From: Clostridia bacterium | GTDB lineage: Bacteria; Bacillota; Clostridia; Oscillospirales; Butyricicoccaceae | DNA: 50,801 nucleotides | Assembly: GCA_017453985.1 (NCBI GenBank) | Contig: JAFTDT010000097.1 | Coordinates: forward strand, 1-50,801 | Direction: 5' to 3' | Shown here: in pieces, positions 1 through 9,700 of the stretch | How the letters are laid out: every line of letters begins with the position of its first letter | How positions within the stretch are numbered: the first letter of the stretch is position 1 | The notes under the pieces: generated by a model | Told to the model about the DNA's origin: nothing | Database searches by the model: none | The model's input: only the letters and a program-made list of their open reading frames with translations | Program-made: the position numbers and the translations under genes

Positions 1-1
1 G

Positions 2-349
2 ACGCTGTCCGGAGGCGAGGCGCAGAGAGTGAAGCTGGCGACAGAGCTTTCCCGCCGTCCCACCGGGAGGACGGTATACATTCTGGACGAGCCGACCACG
101 GGACTGCACAGCTATGACGTGCACAAGCTGATAGAGGTGCTGCAGCGGCTGGTGGACGCCGGCAACAGCGTTATAGTGATAGAACATAATCTTGATGTGA
201 TAAAGACCGCAGACTATATCATAGACCTTGGACCCGAGGGCGGAGACGCGGGCGGCGGCGTGGTCGCCTGCGGCACGCCGGAGGAGGTTGCGAAAAACCC
301 GGACTCCTATACGGGGCAGTATTTGAAAAATGCCTTGAGCAAGCAATGA
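2..349 (+). CDS. uvrA: UvrA excinuclease ABC subunit A, C-terminal fragment
   Basis: This is the last 115 codons of UvrA; the gene is cut by the left window edge. UvrA is the DNA-damage sensor ATPase of nucleotide excision repair and works in the cytoplasm as a dimer with UvrB. The fragment opens in the ABC signature ([12 protein letters not shown]). It continues through the second Walker B ([12 protein letters not shown]), where UvrA typically has the TGLH dipeptide variant, then the H-loop ([10 protein letters not shown]), and ends with the family's closing segment [11 protein letters not shown] and GTPEEVA. The frame is open from base 2. A GTG at 29 lies inside the signature motif and is not a start. 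About 170 bp of AT-rich DNA separates it from pyrH. The assignment is secure; nothing can be said about the missing N-terminal part. Confidence 0.97.
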   Translation, partial: TLSGGEAQRVKLATELSRRPTGRTVYILDEPTTGLHSYDVHKLIEVLQRLVDAGNSVIVIEHNLDVIKTADYIIDLGPEGGDAGGGVVACGTPEEVAKNPDSYTGQYLKNALSKQ

Positions 350-449
350 ATAAATGCCGCAGCACGACCGCAGCACGGCTTTGCAGATTTATTCGGAGCT
401 TACTTAAAACGTCAGGCTGTTAAATTTTATTAAAGTATGAAAAATTATC

Positions 450-478
450 TTTTCAAAACGGAAATATTATATTAAAAT
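450..478 (+). promoter_or_regulatory. Possible sigma-A promoter for the pyrH run
   Basis: TTTTCA at 450-455 and TAAAAT at 473-478 are separated by 17 bp, in the AT-rich gap between uvrA and pyrH and about 40 bp ahead of the pyrH start. The -35 box is weak, so this is a candidate only. Confidence 0.4.
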
Positions 479-520
479 ATATCCGTATGAGATAAAAAAC
501 AGAATGTCGGGAGGCAGTGT

Positions 521-1249
521 ATGGAGAGCCCCAAGTATAAGCGGATATTGCTGAAGATAAGCGGCGAGGCGCTCGCCGGAGAGAAGAAGAACGGACTGGA
601 CTTTACCGTGCTGAACGAGGTGGCGGCAGCAGTGAAGGACTGCGTCGCCGTCGGCGCGCAGATCGGCATCGTCGTGGGCGGCGGCAACTTCTGGCGCGGG
701 GTCAAGGACGGCGGAGGGAAGGTAGAGCGCACGCGCGCCGACCACATGGGCATGCTGGCGACGACGATAAACGCGCTGGCGCTGGCGGACGTGCTGGAGC
801 ATCACGAGGTGGACGTGCGGGTGCAGACCGCGATAGACATGACCAAGATAGCGGAGCCGTATATAAGGCTGAAGGCGATACGCCATCTGGAAAAAGGGCG
901 CGTGGTCATCTTCGCCTGCGGGACGGGAAACCCGTATTTTTCCACGGATACGGCGGCGGCGCTGCGCGCGGCGGAGATAGGCGCGGATGCGATACTGCTG
1001 GCGAAGAACGTGGACGGCGTGTACGACGCCGACCCGGCAAAGCAGCATGACGCGCACAAGATAGAGAAGATAACCTACGCGGAGGTGCTGCGGAGAGGTC
1101 TCGGCGTGATGGACACCACCGCAACGGCGCTGTCGATGGACAACGATATCCCGGTACTGGTATTTGCGCTGAAGGACCCCGGCAATATCAAGAGAGTGCT
1201 GATGGGCGAGCATATCGGCTCGTACGTCGGCCCCGAAATCACCGAATGA
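521..1249 (+). CDS. pyrH: UMP kinase
   Basis: PyrH phosphorylates UMP to UDP with ATP in pyrimidine nucleotide synthesis. It is a cytoplasmic hexamer of the amino-acid kinase fold. The 242-residue product has the expected length, with the phosphate-binding LLKISGEAL at about residues 10-18, [10 protein letters not shown] at 51-60 and the C-terminal uridine/ATP region around [11 protein letters not shown] good GGGAGG site precedes the ATG. It heads the classical order pyrH-frr-uppS-cdsA-dxr-rseP-ispG-polC, with frr beginning 18 bp downstream. The sequence looks intact, and ATA is the commonest isoleucine codon (11 of 18), typical of resident genes here. Confidence 0.97.
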   Translation: MESPKYKRILLKISGEALAGEKKNGLDFTVLNEVAAAVKDCVAVGAQIGIVVGGGNFWRGVKDGGGKVERTRADHMGMLATTINALALADVLEHHEVDVRVQTAIDMTKIAEPYIRLKAIRHLEKGRVVIFACGTGNPYFSTDTAAALRAAEIGADAILLAKNVDGVYDADPAKQHDAHKIEKITYAEVLRRGLGVMDTTATALSMDNDIPVLVFALKDPGNIKRVLMGEHIGSYVGPEITE

Positions 1250-1267
1250 ACAGAAGGAGGAAGAATT

Positions 1268-1822
1268 ATGGATCCAAAATGCAATGTCTACAATGAGAAA
1301 ATGCAGAAGTCGCTCGATTTGATGAAGCATGAGTTTGCCGCGATACGTGCCGGCAGAGCCAATCCTGCCGTGCTGGACAAGATATCGGTGGATTATTTCG
1401 GCTCGCCGATGCCGATAAACCAGCTTGCGTCCATCTCCTCGCCGGAGCCGCGCGTGCTGGCGATACAGCCGTGGGATGCCGGCGCGCTGAAGCTCATCGA
1501 GAAGGCGGTACAGTCGTCCGATTTGGGGATAAATCCGCAGAACGACGGCAAGATCATCAGGCTCATCTTCCCGCAGCTCACGGAGGAGCGCAGAAAAGAG
1601 CTTATCCGCGACGTGAAGAAGATGGCGGAGGACACCAAGGTGGCGGTGAGAAACATCCGCCGTGACGCGGTGGACAGCTTCAAGAAGGAACAGAAGGCGT
1701 CTGAGATAACCGAGGACGATCTCAAGAGTCTTGAGAAGGATATACAGCAGCTTACCGACAAGTTCTGCAAGGATATCGACGACGAATGCGCGAAGAAGGA
1801 GAAGGAGCTTATCTCCATCTGA
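1268..1822 (+). CDS. frr: Ribosome recycling factor
   Basis: RRF splits post-termination ribosomes together with EF-G. The product is 184 residues, the standard length. It begins with the three-helix bundle strand that carries IRAGRANPAVLDKI at about residues 26-39, and includes the LTEERRKELI and VAVRNIRRDA helices that are hallmarks of the family. A textbook AGAAGGAGG site lies 6 bp before the ATG. It follows pyrH by 18 bp, so the two are surely co-transcribed. A strong hairpin at 1850-1880 separates it from uppS, but that hairpin lacks a plus-strand T-tract, so read-through into uppS is expected. Confidence 0.97.
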   Translation: MDPKCNVYNEKMQKSLDLMKHEFAAIRAGRANPAVLDKISVDYFGSPMPINQLASISSPEPRVLAIQPWDAGALKLIEKAVQSSDLGINPQNDGKIIRLIFPQLTEERRKELIRDVKKMAEDTKVAVRNIRRDAVDSFKKEQKASEITEDDLKSLEKDIQQLTDKFCKDIDDECAKKEKELISI

Positions 1823-1843
1823 CGCTGACCGGCGCTGCCGGAT

Positions 1844-1880
1844 AAAAAGCCTCAGGGCGTGCGCTTTGCACGCCCTGAGG
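1844..1880 (-). terminator. Perfect 13-bp hairpin between frr and uppS, terminator-like only on the minus strand
   Basis: CCTCAGGGCGTGC at 1850-1862 pairs perfectly with 1868-1880 across a 5-nt loop. On the plus strand it is followed by TCAAAG, with no T-run. On the minus strand it is followed by CTTTTT (bases 1849-1844), so it has the form of an intrinsic terminator facing left. No minus-strand gene is visible to its right. Confidence 0.5.
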
Positions 1881-1901
1881 TCAAAGAAAGGGTAATGTGT
1901 C

Positions 1902-2645
1902 ATTTTTCGCAAAAAAACGCAGAAGACGGCGGAGATAGATAAGGACAATATCCCCGCGCATATAGCCATAATAATGGACGGCAACGGCCGCTGGGCGCAG
2001 CGGCGCGGCATGCCGCGCACGGCAGGGCATTCCGCCGGCAGCGAGAGCTTTCGCCGGGCGGCGTATTACCTCAAGGACTTGGGCGTAAAATATCTGACGG
2101 TCTATGCTTTTTCGACCGAGAACTGGAAGCGTCCGCCGGAGGAGGTTTCCGCGATAATGTCGCTGCTGCGGAAATACCTGCTGGAATCCATCGAGGAGAT
2201 GTGCCGCAAGAATATCCGTCTCAGGTTTCTCGGAGACCTTGCGCCGCTTGACGGCGAGCTGAAGCGTCTTATCGAGCGCACCGACGAGCTTTCGCGTCAA
2301 AACGACGGCATGCTCGTCAGCGTCTGCCTCAATTACGGCGGACGCGCGGAGATAATCCGTGCGGCGCAGGCGCTTGGACGCAGATGCGCGGACGGAGAGC
2401 TGCGTCCGGAGGACGTGACGGAGGAAGCGTTGGCTGCGGAGCTGTATTCGGCGGGCGCGCCCGATCCGGATCTGGTGATACGTCCCGGCGGGGAAAAGCG
2501 CATATCCAACTTTCTGCTCTGGCAGTCGTCTTACAGCGAGTTTTATTTCACAGACACACTGTGGCCGGACATGGATGAGCGGGAGCTGGATAAGGCGATA
2601 GCCGAGTATCAGAGGCGCAATCGCAGATTTGGAGGGGTAAAATGA
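1902..2645 (+). CDS. uppS: Undecaprenyl diphosphate synthase with apparent ATT start
   Basis: UppS adds cis-isoprene units to FPP, making the C55 carrier for peptidoglycan. The signature MDGNGRWAQRRG lies at residues 25-36, with Asp26 the metal/diphosphate residue, and RPGGEKRISNFLLWQ lies near residue 193. The ATG at 1974 sits inside the catalytic motif and is too far downstream. In frame, the 5' extension from the TAA at 1893 contains no ATG, GTG or TTG. ATT at 1902 stands 9 nt after AAAGAAAGGG (1883-1892) and gives the family-like N-terminus MFRKKTQKTAEIDKDNIPAH and a normal 247 residues. The alternative is ATG at 1895, which is out of frame and would need a one-base change in the A7 run 1911-1917. 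Function is certain; the start is inferred. It ends in an ATGA overlap with cdsA. Confidence 0.9.
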   Translation: MFRKKTQKTAEIDKDNIPAHIAIIMDGNGRWAQRRGMPRTAGHSAGSESFRRAAYYLKDLGVKYLTVYAFSTENWKRPPEEVSAIMSLLRKYLLESIEEMCRKNIRLRFLGDLAPLDGELKRLIERTDELSRQNDGMLVSVCLNYGGRAEIIRAAQALGRRCADGELRPEDVTEEALAAELYSAGAPDPDLVIRPGGEKRISNFLLWQSSYSEFYFTDTLWPDMDERELDKAIAEYQRRNRRFGGVK

Positions 2646-3466
2646 GGACGAGAGTTATAACCGCAGTAGTGGCGATAGGGTTGTTTATACCGCTGCTTTT
2701 CGTGTGGCCGCCTGTCGTGCTGACCGCAGTGATGGGCGTTTTTTGCGCCGTCGGCACGTGGGAGCTGCTTTATGCAGTAAAGGCGGTCGATAAGCATATA
2801 TTCTTATATATATCCTGCGCGGCGGCGTTCTGCGTGCCGTTCAGCCTGTGCAGCGAGAGCGCGGCGGCGTTCCCGTTTTTGGCAATAATGTTTGCGTACA
2901 TGGTGGCGGCGTTCGCCTGCGGAGTGTTTGACCACCGGCGGATAACCCATGCCGTCATGGCAAAGGGCTTTTTGGCGGCGATAATTTTTCCGGCGCTGTT
3001 CGCCTCCGTACTGCGCATACTGACCGTGCCGGACGGCGCCGGCAGGTCGATAGTGCTGATGCCTTGGGTCACGGTCTGGGTTTGCGACAGCGCGGCACTT
3101 TTCGTAGGGCGCGCGATCGGCAAGCGCAAGCTCGCCCCTTACGTCAGTCCGAAAAAGACCGTTGCCGGCGGCGTCGGCGGGCTTATCGGCGGCGTGGTCG
3201 CCATGATAGCTTACGTGCTGATAGGCAGGCATTTCTTCGAGCTGCAGTTTGATTTGCTGCCAGCGGCGATATACGGCCTTTTCGGCGCAGCGGTCGGTCA
3301 GCTCGGTGACCTCTCGCTCTCTGTGATAAAGCGCGAGGCGGGGATAAAGGACTATGGCAAGCTGTTTCCGGGGCACGGCGGCGTGTGGGATCGCTTTGAC
3401 AGCATACTGTTTGCCTCGCCGCTCTTCGAGCTTGTTTTCATCCAGCTTCCCAAGGTGATAAAATGA
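2642..3466 (+). CDS. cdsA: Phosphatidate cytidylyltransferase
   Basis: CdsA converts phosphatidic acid and CTP to CDP-diacylglycerol, the branch point of membrane phospholipid synthesis. The 274-residue protein is almost entirely hydrophobic helices. It ends with the family signature: IKREAGIKDYGKLFPGHGG followed at once by VWDRFDS, about residues 226-250, containing the metal-binding Asp residues. PKKTVAGGVGGLIGG precedes it. The start overlaps the uppS stop as ATGA with GGAGGGG upstream, and its own stop overlaps dxr in the same way, so translation is coupled along the run. Confidence 0.96.
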   Translation: MRTRVITAVVAIGLFIPLLFVWPPVVLTAVMGVFCAVGTWELLYAVKAVDKHIFLYISCAAAFCVPFSLCSESAAAFPFLAIMFAYMVAAFACGVFDHRRITHAVMAKGFLAAIIFPALFASVLRILTVPDGAGRSIVLMPWVTVWVCDSAALFVGRAIGKRKLAPYVSPKKTVAGGVGGLIGGVVAMIAYVLIGRHFFELQFDLLPAAIYGLFGAAVGQLGDLSLSVIKREAGIKDYGKLFPGHGGVWDRFDSILFASPLFELVFIQLPKVIK

Positions 3467-4611
3467 AAAGCGTTGCGGTGATAGGCAGTACCGGCTCTGT
3501 CGGCAGACAGGCGCTGGACGTGATAGAGTGCGGCGGCTTTCGCGTATCCGCGCTGGCGGCGGGTGAGAACGCAGAGCTGCTGGCGGAGCAGGCGCGGCGC
3601 TTTCGTCCGGATATCGCCGCGATAAAAAACGGGGCGAAGGCGGAAAGATTGCGCGAGGCGCTTGCCGGGACGGGGATATCCGTGCTGGCGGGTGAGGACG
3701 GCGTGAGCGCCGCCGCGGCGTATGCGCAGAGCGATATCGTGCTGAACTCTGTTGTGGGCATCGCCGGACTGCGTCCCACGCTGGCTGCGCTGGCGGCGGG
3801 CAAGACTCTGGCGCTGGCGAATAAAGAATCGCTCGTCTGCGCGGGCGAGCTTGTCATGGCAGCGGCGCGCAAAAACGGCTGCCGGATACTTCCGGTGGAT
3901 TCGGAGCATTCGGCGGTATTCCAATGCCTGAAAAGCGGAGAGCATGGAGAGATAGAACGGCTGATACTCACCGCCTCCGGCGGTCCTTTCTTCGGCAGGA
4001 GCCGGGAGGAGCTGCGGGGCGTGACGGTAAAGGACGCGCTGGCGCACCCGACCTGGAGCATGGGCGCCAAAATCAGCATAGACTCCGCCACCATGATGAA
4101 CAAGGGCTTTGAGATAATGGAGGCGGGATACCTGTTTTCTCTGACGGAGGAGCAGATAAGCGTGCTGGTGCACCGCGAGAGCATCGTGCATTCTATGGTA
4201 GAATATCGGGATGGCTCGGTGATAGCGCACATGTCGCAGCCGGATATGAGACTTCCGGTGCAGTACGCGCTTGAATATCCGCAGAGAGGCGCGAGAACAA
4301 TAGAACAATTAGATCTTGTAAAGGTGGGAAGCCTTACATTTAGGGAACCCGACGAAGAAACCTTTCCGGCGATGCGGCTTTGCCGTGAGGCGTACCGGCG
4401 CGGCGGGAATGCGGGCGCCGTGGTGAACGGAGCCAATGAAGCGGCGGTGCAGCTTTTTATCGAGGGCAGGATAGCGTTTGCGGAGATTTACGAGCTGGTG
4501 AGCTCGGCAGCGGAGACGGTGCCGCACGCTCAGGCAAAAGATATAGAGGATATTTTTGCAGCCGACAAAGCGGCGAGAGAACATGTTTTTGATAAGGCGG
4601 TAAGAAAATGA
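3463..4611 (+). CDS. dxr: 1-deoxy-D-xylulose 5-phosphate reductoisomerase
   Basis: Dxr rearranges and reduces DXP to MEP with NADPH, the committed step of the MEP isoprenoid pathway. The 382-residue product has the dinucleotide loop GSTGSVG at 8-14, the metal site VDSEHSAVFQC around residue 146, and the substrate loop HPTWSMGAKISIDSATMMN around residue 195. It lies between cdsA and rseP with ATGA overlaps on both sides. IspG follows one gene later and IspD/IspF lie at the right end of the window, so four MEP enzymes are seen, feeding the UppS encoded just upstream. Confidence 0.97.
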   Translation: MKSVAVIGSTGSVGRQALDVIECGGFRVSALAAGENAELLAEQARRFRPDIAAIKNGAKAERLREALAGTGISVLAGEDGVSAAAAYAQSDIVLNSVVGIAGLRPTLAALAAGKTLALANKESLVCAGELVMAAARKNGCRILPVDSEHSAVFQCLKSGEHGEIERLILTASGGPFFGRSREELRGVTVKDALAHPTWSMGAKISIDSATMMNKGFEIMEAGYLFSLTEEQISVLVHRESIVHSMVEYRDGSVIAHMSQPDMRLPVQYALEYPQRGARTIEQLDLVKVGSLTFREPDEETFPAMRLCREAYRRGGNAGAVVNGANEAAVQLFIEGRIAFAEIYELVSSAAETVPHAQAKDIEDIFAADKAAREHVFDKAVRK

Positions 4612-5681
4612 CGATAGTTATCACCATACTGGTATTCGGATTGATAATCCTTGTGCACGAGTTCGGACATTTTATCGTGGCAAAGCTGTCCGGCATAACC
4701 GTGCTGCAATTTACGATAGGCTTCGGTCCCGCCATCTTCAAGAAGAAGATAGGAGAGACGCTGTATGCGCTGCGTCTGCTGCCGATAGGCGGGGCGGTGA
4801 TGATGAAGGGTGAGAACGCCGGAGAGGAGGAGCTGCTGACCGGCGGCGCAGAGGGCGAAACGCTGCCCGACGCGAACGATACCCATGGCAGCTTTATGGA
4901 GGCGAGCAAGCTCAAGCGGTTTTTGGTTTCCGTGGCAGGCTCAGCGATGAACCTGCTGTGCGGAGTCGTGATAATCGCCATCATCATGGCGCCGGCAAAG
5001 ACGGTAAGCTCGACCAAGCTCGCGGGCTTTATGGACGGCGCCGCGATAGCGCAGGGACCGCTGCAGGCGGGAGACGAGATAGTAAAGATAGACGGCTTCC
5101 GCATGTATATTTACGGCGACCTGCTTACGGCGCTGGCGCTGGGCGGCGATGAGTATGATATCACGGTGCTGCGCGGCGGCGAGCGGATAAAGCTGGAGAA
5201 CGTGGAGCTGAAAACACAGACCTTTGAGATCGACGGCAAGAGCGAGCAGAAATACGGCTTCATTTTTTCGGCGCAGGAGCTGAGCTTCGGCGGGAAAATA
5301 AAGTATGCGCTGAACAATGCCGCAAGCTTTCTGCAGTCGGCGGTAAAGAGCCTGCAAATGCTCTTTACGGGACGGGCGAGCGCCAAGGATATGATGGGCA
5401 CCGTCGGCATCGCCACGGAGATATCCGACAGGGCAAAAACATCCATGCGCGAGATGTGGTATTTCGTGGCGTTTTTGTCGGTGAATATCGGATTTGTAAA
5501 CCTGCTGCCGATACCGGCGCTGGACGGCGGCAAAATACTGTTCATTCTGGTGGAGCTTATCCGCGGCAAAAAGCTCGACCCCAAATACGAGAGCTACATC
5601 TCCATGGCGGGCATGGTGCTGCTGCTGGGGCTGTTTGCGTATGTCACCTTCAACGATATCAGTCGGCTGGTGAGGCGATAA
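4608..5681 (+). CDS. rseP: RIP metalloprotease RseP (site-2 protease)
   Basis: RseP is an intramembrane zinc protease that cleaves transmembrane anchors such as anti-sigma factors and remnant signal peptides. The zinc motif HEFGH is at residues 17-21 within the first membrane helix. A PDZ-like region follows around residues 135-200. The second catalytic motif, NLLPIPALDGG, is near residues 298-308 in a later helix. The length (357) is in the usual range for Firmicutes RasP-type proteins, which have one PDZ domain. It overlaps dxr by four bases and is followed 1 bp later by ispG, the conserved order. The substrate cannot be told from sequence. Confidence 0.95.
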   Translation: MTIVITILVFGLIILVHEFGHFIVAKLSGITVLQFTIGFGPAIFKKKIGETLYALRLLPIGGAVMMKGENAGEEELLTGGAEGETLPDANDTHGSFMEASKLKRFLVSVAGSAMNLLCGVVIIAIIMAPAKTVSSTKLAGFMDGAAIAQGPLQAGDEIVKIDGFRMYIYGDLLTALALGGDEYDITVLRGGERIKLENVELKTQTFEIDGKSEQKYGFIFSAQELSFGGKIKYALNNAASFLQSAVKSLQMLFTGRASAKDMMGTVGIATEISDRAKTSMREMWYFVAFLSVNIGFVNLLPIPALDGGKILFILVELIRGKKLDPKYESYISMAGMVLLLGLFAYVTFNDISRLVRR

Positions 5682-5682
5682 A

Positions 5683-6756
5683 ATGCGAGGCAAAACAAGA
5701 CAGATCAACGTCGGAACGGTGAAGGTGGGCGGCGGCGCGCCGGTAAGCATACAGTCCATGTGCAATACAGACACGCGCGACGCCCGCGCCACGCTCAGGC
5801 AGATAGAGGCGCTGGCAGCGGCGGGATGCGATATCGTGCGCATCGCCGTGCCGGATATGGCGGCGGCGGAGGCGCTGCGGGAGATAAAGCCGCGTTCGCC
5901 GCTGCCGGTGGTTGCGGACATACATTTCGACTACCGTTTGGCGCTGGCTTCCGTGGACGCCGGCGCGGACAAGATAAGGATAAATCCGGGCAATATCGGC
6001 GCGGATAAGATAAAGCTGGTGGCGGACGCCTGCCGGGGAGCGGGCGTGCCCATTCGCGTGGGGGTGAACGGCGGCTCGCTGGAGCGAGATTTGCGTGAGA
6101 GCCTCGGCGTGACGCCGCAGGCGCTGTGTCAAAGCGCCCTGCGCAATATACGCATGCTGGAGGAGCATGACTTCCACGACATCTGCGTTTCCATAAAGCT
6201 GTCCAACGTCAACGGAACGGTGCAGGCTTACCGCATGCTGGCGGAGAACTGCCTGTATCCGCTGCATCTCGGAGTTACCGAAGCCGGCGGCGAGGAGATG
6301 GGCACGCTGAAGTCCGCCGCCGCCTTCGGCGCGCTGCTGTGCGACGGCATCGGCGACACGGTGCGTGTTTCGCTGACTGCCGACCCCGTGCGGGAGGTGT
6401 ATGCCGCCAAGAAGATACTGAAGGCGCTCGATATGGGCAGAACGGGGATCGATCTTGTCGCCTGCCCGACCTGCGGGCGCACCCAAATAGACCTGATAGG
6501 CATATACGGCGAGCTGGAGCGGCGGCTGGCGGCGGTAAAGACGCCGCTGAGGGTCGCCGTGATGGGCTGTGCCGTCAACGGCCCCGGAGAAGCGCGAGAA
6601 GCCGACGTCGGAGTGGCATGCGGCGTCGGCGAGGGGCTTATATTCAAAAAGGGCGAGATCGTGGGCAAGGTGCCCGGAGATGAGATCATCGAAATATTGC
6701 TGAGAGAAATAGAAAAGATGACAGGGGAAGAAATATGCAGGAAAGAGCAAAATTGA
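5683..6756 (+). CDS. ispG: 4-hydroxy-3-methylbut-2-enyl diphosphate synthase
   Basis: IspG (GcpE) carries out the reductive ring opening of MEcPP to HMBPP with a [4Fe-4S] cluster. At 357 residues it is the compact bacterial type: a TIM barrel followed by a C-terminal cluster domain. Cluster cysteines are visible in ACPTCGRTQID near residue 260 and GCAVNGPGEA near residue 295. The start after GTGAGGCGATAAA fits the rseP stop one base upstream. The 3' end overlaps polC by 22 bp. It is the second MEP enzyme in this run after dxr. Confidence 0.97.
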   Translation: MRGKTRQINVGTVKVGGGAPVSIQSMCNTDTRDARATLRQIEALAAAGCDIVRIAVPDMAAAEALREIKPRSPLPVVADIHFDYRLALASVDAGADKIRINPGNIGADKIKLVADACRGAGVPIRVGVNGGSLERDLRESLGVTPQALCQSALRNIRMLEEHDFHDICVSIKLSNVNGTVQAYRMLAENCLYPLHLGVTEAGGEEMGTLKSAAAFGALLCDGIGDTVRVSLTADPVREVYAAKKILKALDMGRTGIDLVACPTCGRTQIDLIGIYGELERRLAAVKTPLRVAVMGCAVNGPGEAREADVGVACGVGEGLIFKKGEIVGKVPGDEIIEILLREIEKMTGEEICRKEQN

Positions 6757-9700
6757 GAGATCTGTTCCCCGATGCGCCCGCCGGAGGGGAGCTTCTTTGG
6801 CAGAGCGTGATCGTCAGCATAGATCAGGGCGAGACAGAGGATTCGGTCGAGCTTGAGGTGGCGTGTGAAAGGATAATTCCGGAGGAAGAACTTCAGCTCG
6901 TCAGGGATGGCATATGCAAAGCATACGGGCTGAGGGATATCGGCATACATATCAGGTATGAGCTGACGGAGGCGGGCAGGGAAGCGGAGGAATATCTCCG
7001 CAGATTTTTTGCGCTCAGATATCCGTCGATCTCCGCACTGATAAACAGCGCCTCGCTCAGCCTTGACCGCGCGTTGTTCTGCATAGAGCTTGACGAGCCG
7101 TGGAAGCTGGTGCGCGTTGAGCAGCTCGGCGAAAACATGGCAAGGGATATAAGGGACGAGCTGGGGCTTCACGTCAGGGTGGAGGCGCGGCTGGAGTCCG
7201 GCGCGCACAGCGCGGAAAGCTATGAGGAAATGCGCGCCAAGGAGCTGAAAAAGATCAGGGAGGAAATAAAGAACTCTGCAAAAGCTGCGCCCGCTCCGGC
7301 AAAACTGCCGCAGCAGCGCACATATGTCAGAAAAAAGGACCCCGCAGCCAAGAAATTTACGGCGTCGGCAGATCAGCCTGTGCTGTTTGGAAAGCCGGTG
7401 ACCCGCGAGATAAGCAGGATCGGGGATGTTACAATGGACTCCGGCAAGGTTTGCGTCGAGGGCGAGGTATTCTTCAAGGATATCCGCAAGTTCAACACAG
7501 CGACAAAGGTCAGTTTTGACATCACTGACGGGACAGGCTCTATCCGCGTTGTAAAAATGCTGGACGAGCAGGAGGCAAAGGATCTGCACGGCGCCCTCAA
7601 GCCGGGGCTGAGGATAAGCGTGCAGGGCGTAGCCAACTATTCCAAGTACGATAAGGATATCAATCTCAACCCCTCCGCGATAGTAAAGCTTGCGCCGCTC
7701 AAAAAGACGGATATGGCAAAGCAGAAGCGCGTGGAGCTGCATTTTCATACGGTGATGTCCGCCATGGACGCTATATGCGACGTGGGCAAGGCTTTTCAGA
7801 TGGCGTCGGATATGGGGCATCGGGCGCTGGCGATAACCGACCACGGCGTGGCGCAGGCGTTTCCGGACGCGATGAAGGCGTCGGAAAATACCAAGAAAAC
7901 CGACAGTCCGGTAAAGGCTATATACGGCATAGAAGCATACTGCGTAAACGATTTAAACGACGCCGGCGCGGTAAAGGGCGGCACAGAGGCGGCGCTTGAT
8001 GATGAGATAGTGGTGTTCGATCTTGAAACCACCGGACTCAGGGCGGATAACTGCGAGATAATCGAGATAGCTGCGGTGAAGCTGCGTGGCTTGGAGCAGG
8101 TGGAAAAGTACCATTCGTTTGTAAAGCCGAAGAGCTTTATACCGGCTAAAATAACTGAGCTTACCGGCATTACTCAGGGCGATGTGGCAGATGCGAGACC
8201 GATAGAGGAGGTATTGCCGGAGTTTCTGAGCTTTTGCGGCGGGGCGCCGCTCTGCGCGCATAACGCAGATTTTGATATTTCTTTTCTGAGGGCGGCGTGC
8301 CGCAGACAGGGCGCGGAGCGCAGCTTCTGCTCCATCGATACCGTGGCTCTAGCCCGCGCGCTGATGCCAGAGCTGCCAAATCACAAGCTGAACACCATCG
8401 CCGCGGCGATGGGCTTCAAATTCAGGCATCACCGAGCGGATGACGACGCAGAGGTGCTGGCAAAGATATTCGTCGAGCTTATCGGGAGGCTCAGGGACAG
8501 GAGCGGCATAAAATATGTGAGTGAAATAAACGGCGCGGCGGCGGAGCTGAAAAGCGGCGGCAGCATTTCCGGCAGAAAGAGCTGGCACCTGATAATACTG
8601 GTGAAAAACAGAGCCGGACTGCTGGCGCTGTACAAGATGATATCCGACGCGCATCTGAAGTATTTTCGCCGCCATCCGATAATTCCCATGTCACAGCTCT
8701 GCGACAATAGGGAAAATCTCATACTCGGCTCCGCCTGCGAAGCGGGCGAGCTGTTTACCGCCGTGGTGGAGAAAAAGCCGCAGGAGGAGCTGGAGCGGAT
8801 AGCTTCCTTTTTCGATTTTTTAGAGATACAGCCCTTGGGCAACAACCGCTTTATGCTGGAAAAGGGACTGGCGAAGGACGACGGTGAGCTGATGGACTTC
8901 AACCGCAAGATAGTCGCGCTGGGGGAAAAGCTCGGCAAGCCGGTCTGCGCCACGGGCGACGTGCATTTTCTCTATCCGGAGGACGCTATATATCGTGAGA
9001 TATTGATGACCGGCATGGGCTTTGCTGACGCAGACAGGCAGGCTCCGCTTTATTTTCGCAGTACGGACGAGATGCTGCACGAGTTCGAGTACCTCGGCGC
9101 GGAAAAGGCGTTTGAGACAGTCGTTACGAATACGAACCTTATCGCGGATATGTGCGAGGAGATAGAGCCGGTGCTGAAGGGTACCTATCCGCCGAGCATA
9201 GAAAACTCGGCAAGAGACCTTGAGGAGATGGTTTATCGCAAGCTCAATGAGCTTTACAGCCATGAAGGAAAGGCGCCGGAGATTGTCTCAAAGCGGCTGG
9301 AGGCAGAGCTGGTGCCGATAATCAAGCACGGTTATGACGTTATGTATATGACGGCGCAGAAGCTGGTGGAAAAGTCCAATCAGGCGGGCTATATCGTCGG
9401 CTCCCGCGGCTCGGTCGGCTCCTCGCTGGTGGCGTTTCTTGCCGGGATAACGGAGGTAAACGGGCTGCCGCCGCACTACCGCTGCCCGCATTGCCGCTAT
9501 TCGGTCTTTGACGAGAGCGGCAAATATCAGACCGGCGTGGACATGCCGGACGAGCTTTGTCCCAAATGCGGGACTAAGATGGTAAAGGACGGCTTCAACA
9601 TACCTTTTGCCACTTTCCTTGGCTTTGACGCGGACAAAGCGCCGGATATCGACCTTAATTTTTCCGGCGAATACCAGCTCACCGCACACCGTGAGACGAT

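Noticed and set aside
1974-2645. Taking ATG 1974 as the start of uppS.
   Set aside because: That Met is the first residue of the catalytic MDGNGRW motif; the upstream residues IPAHIAII are conserved in the family and must be translated.
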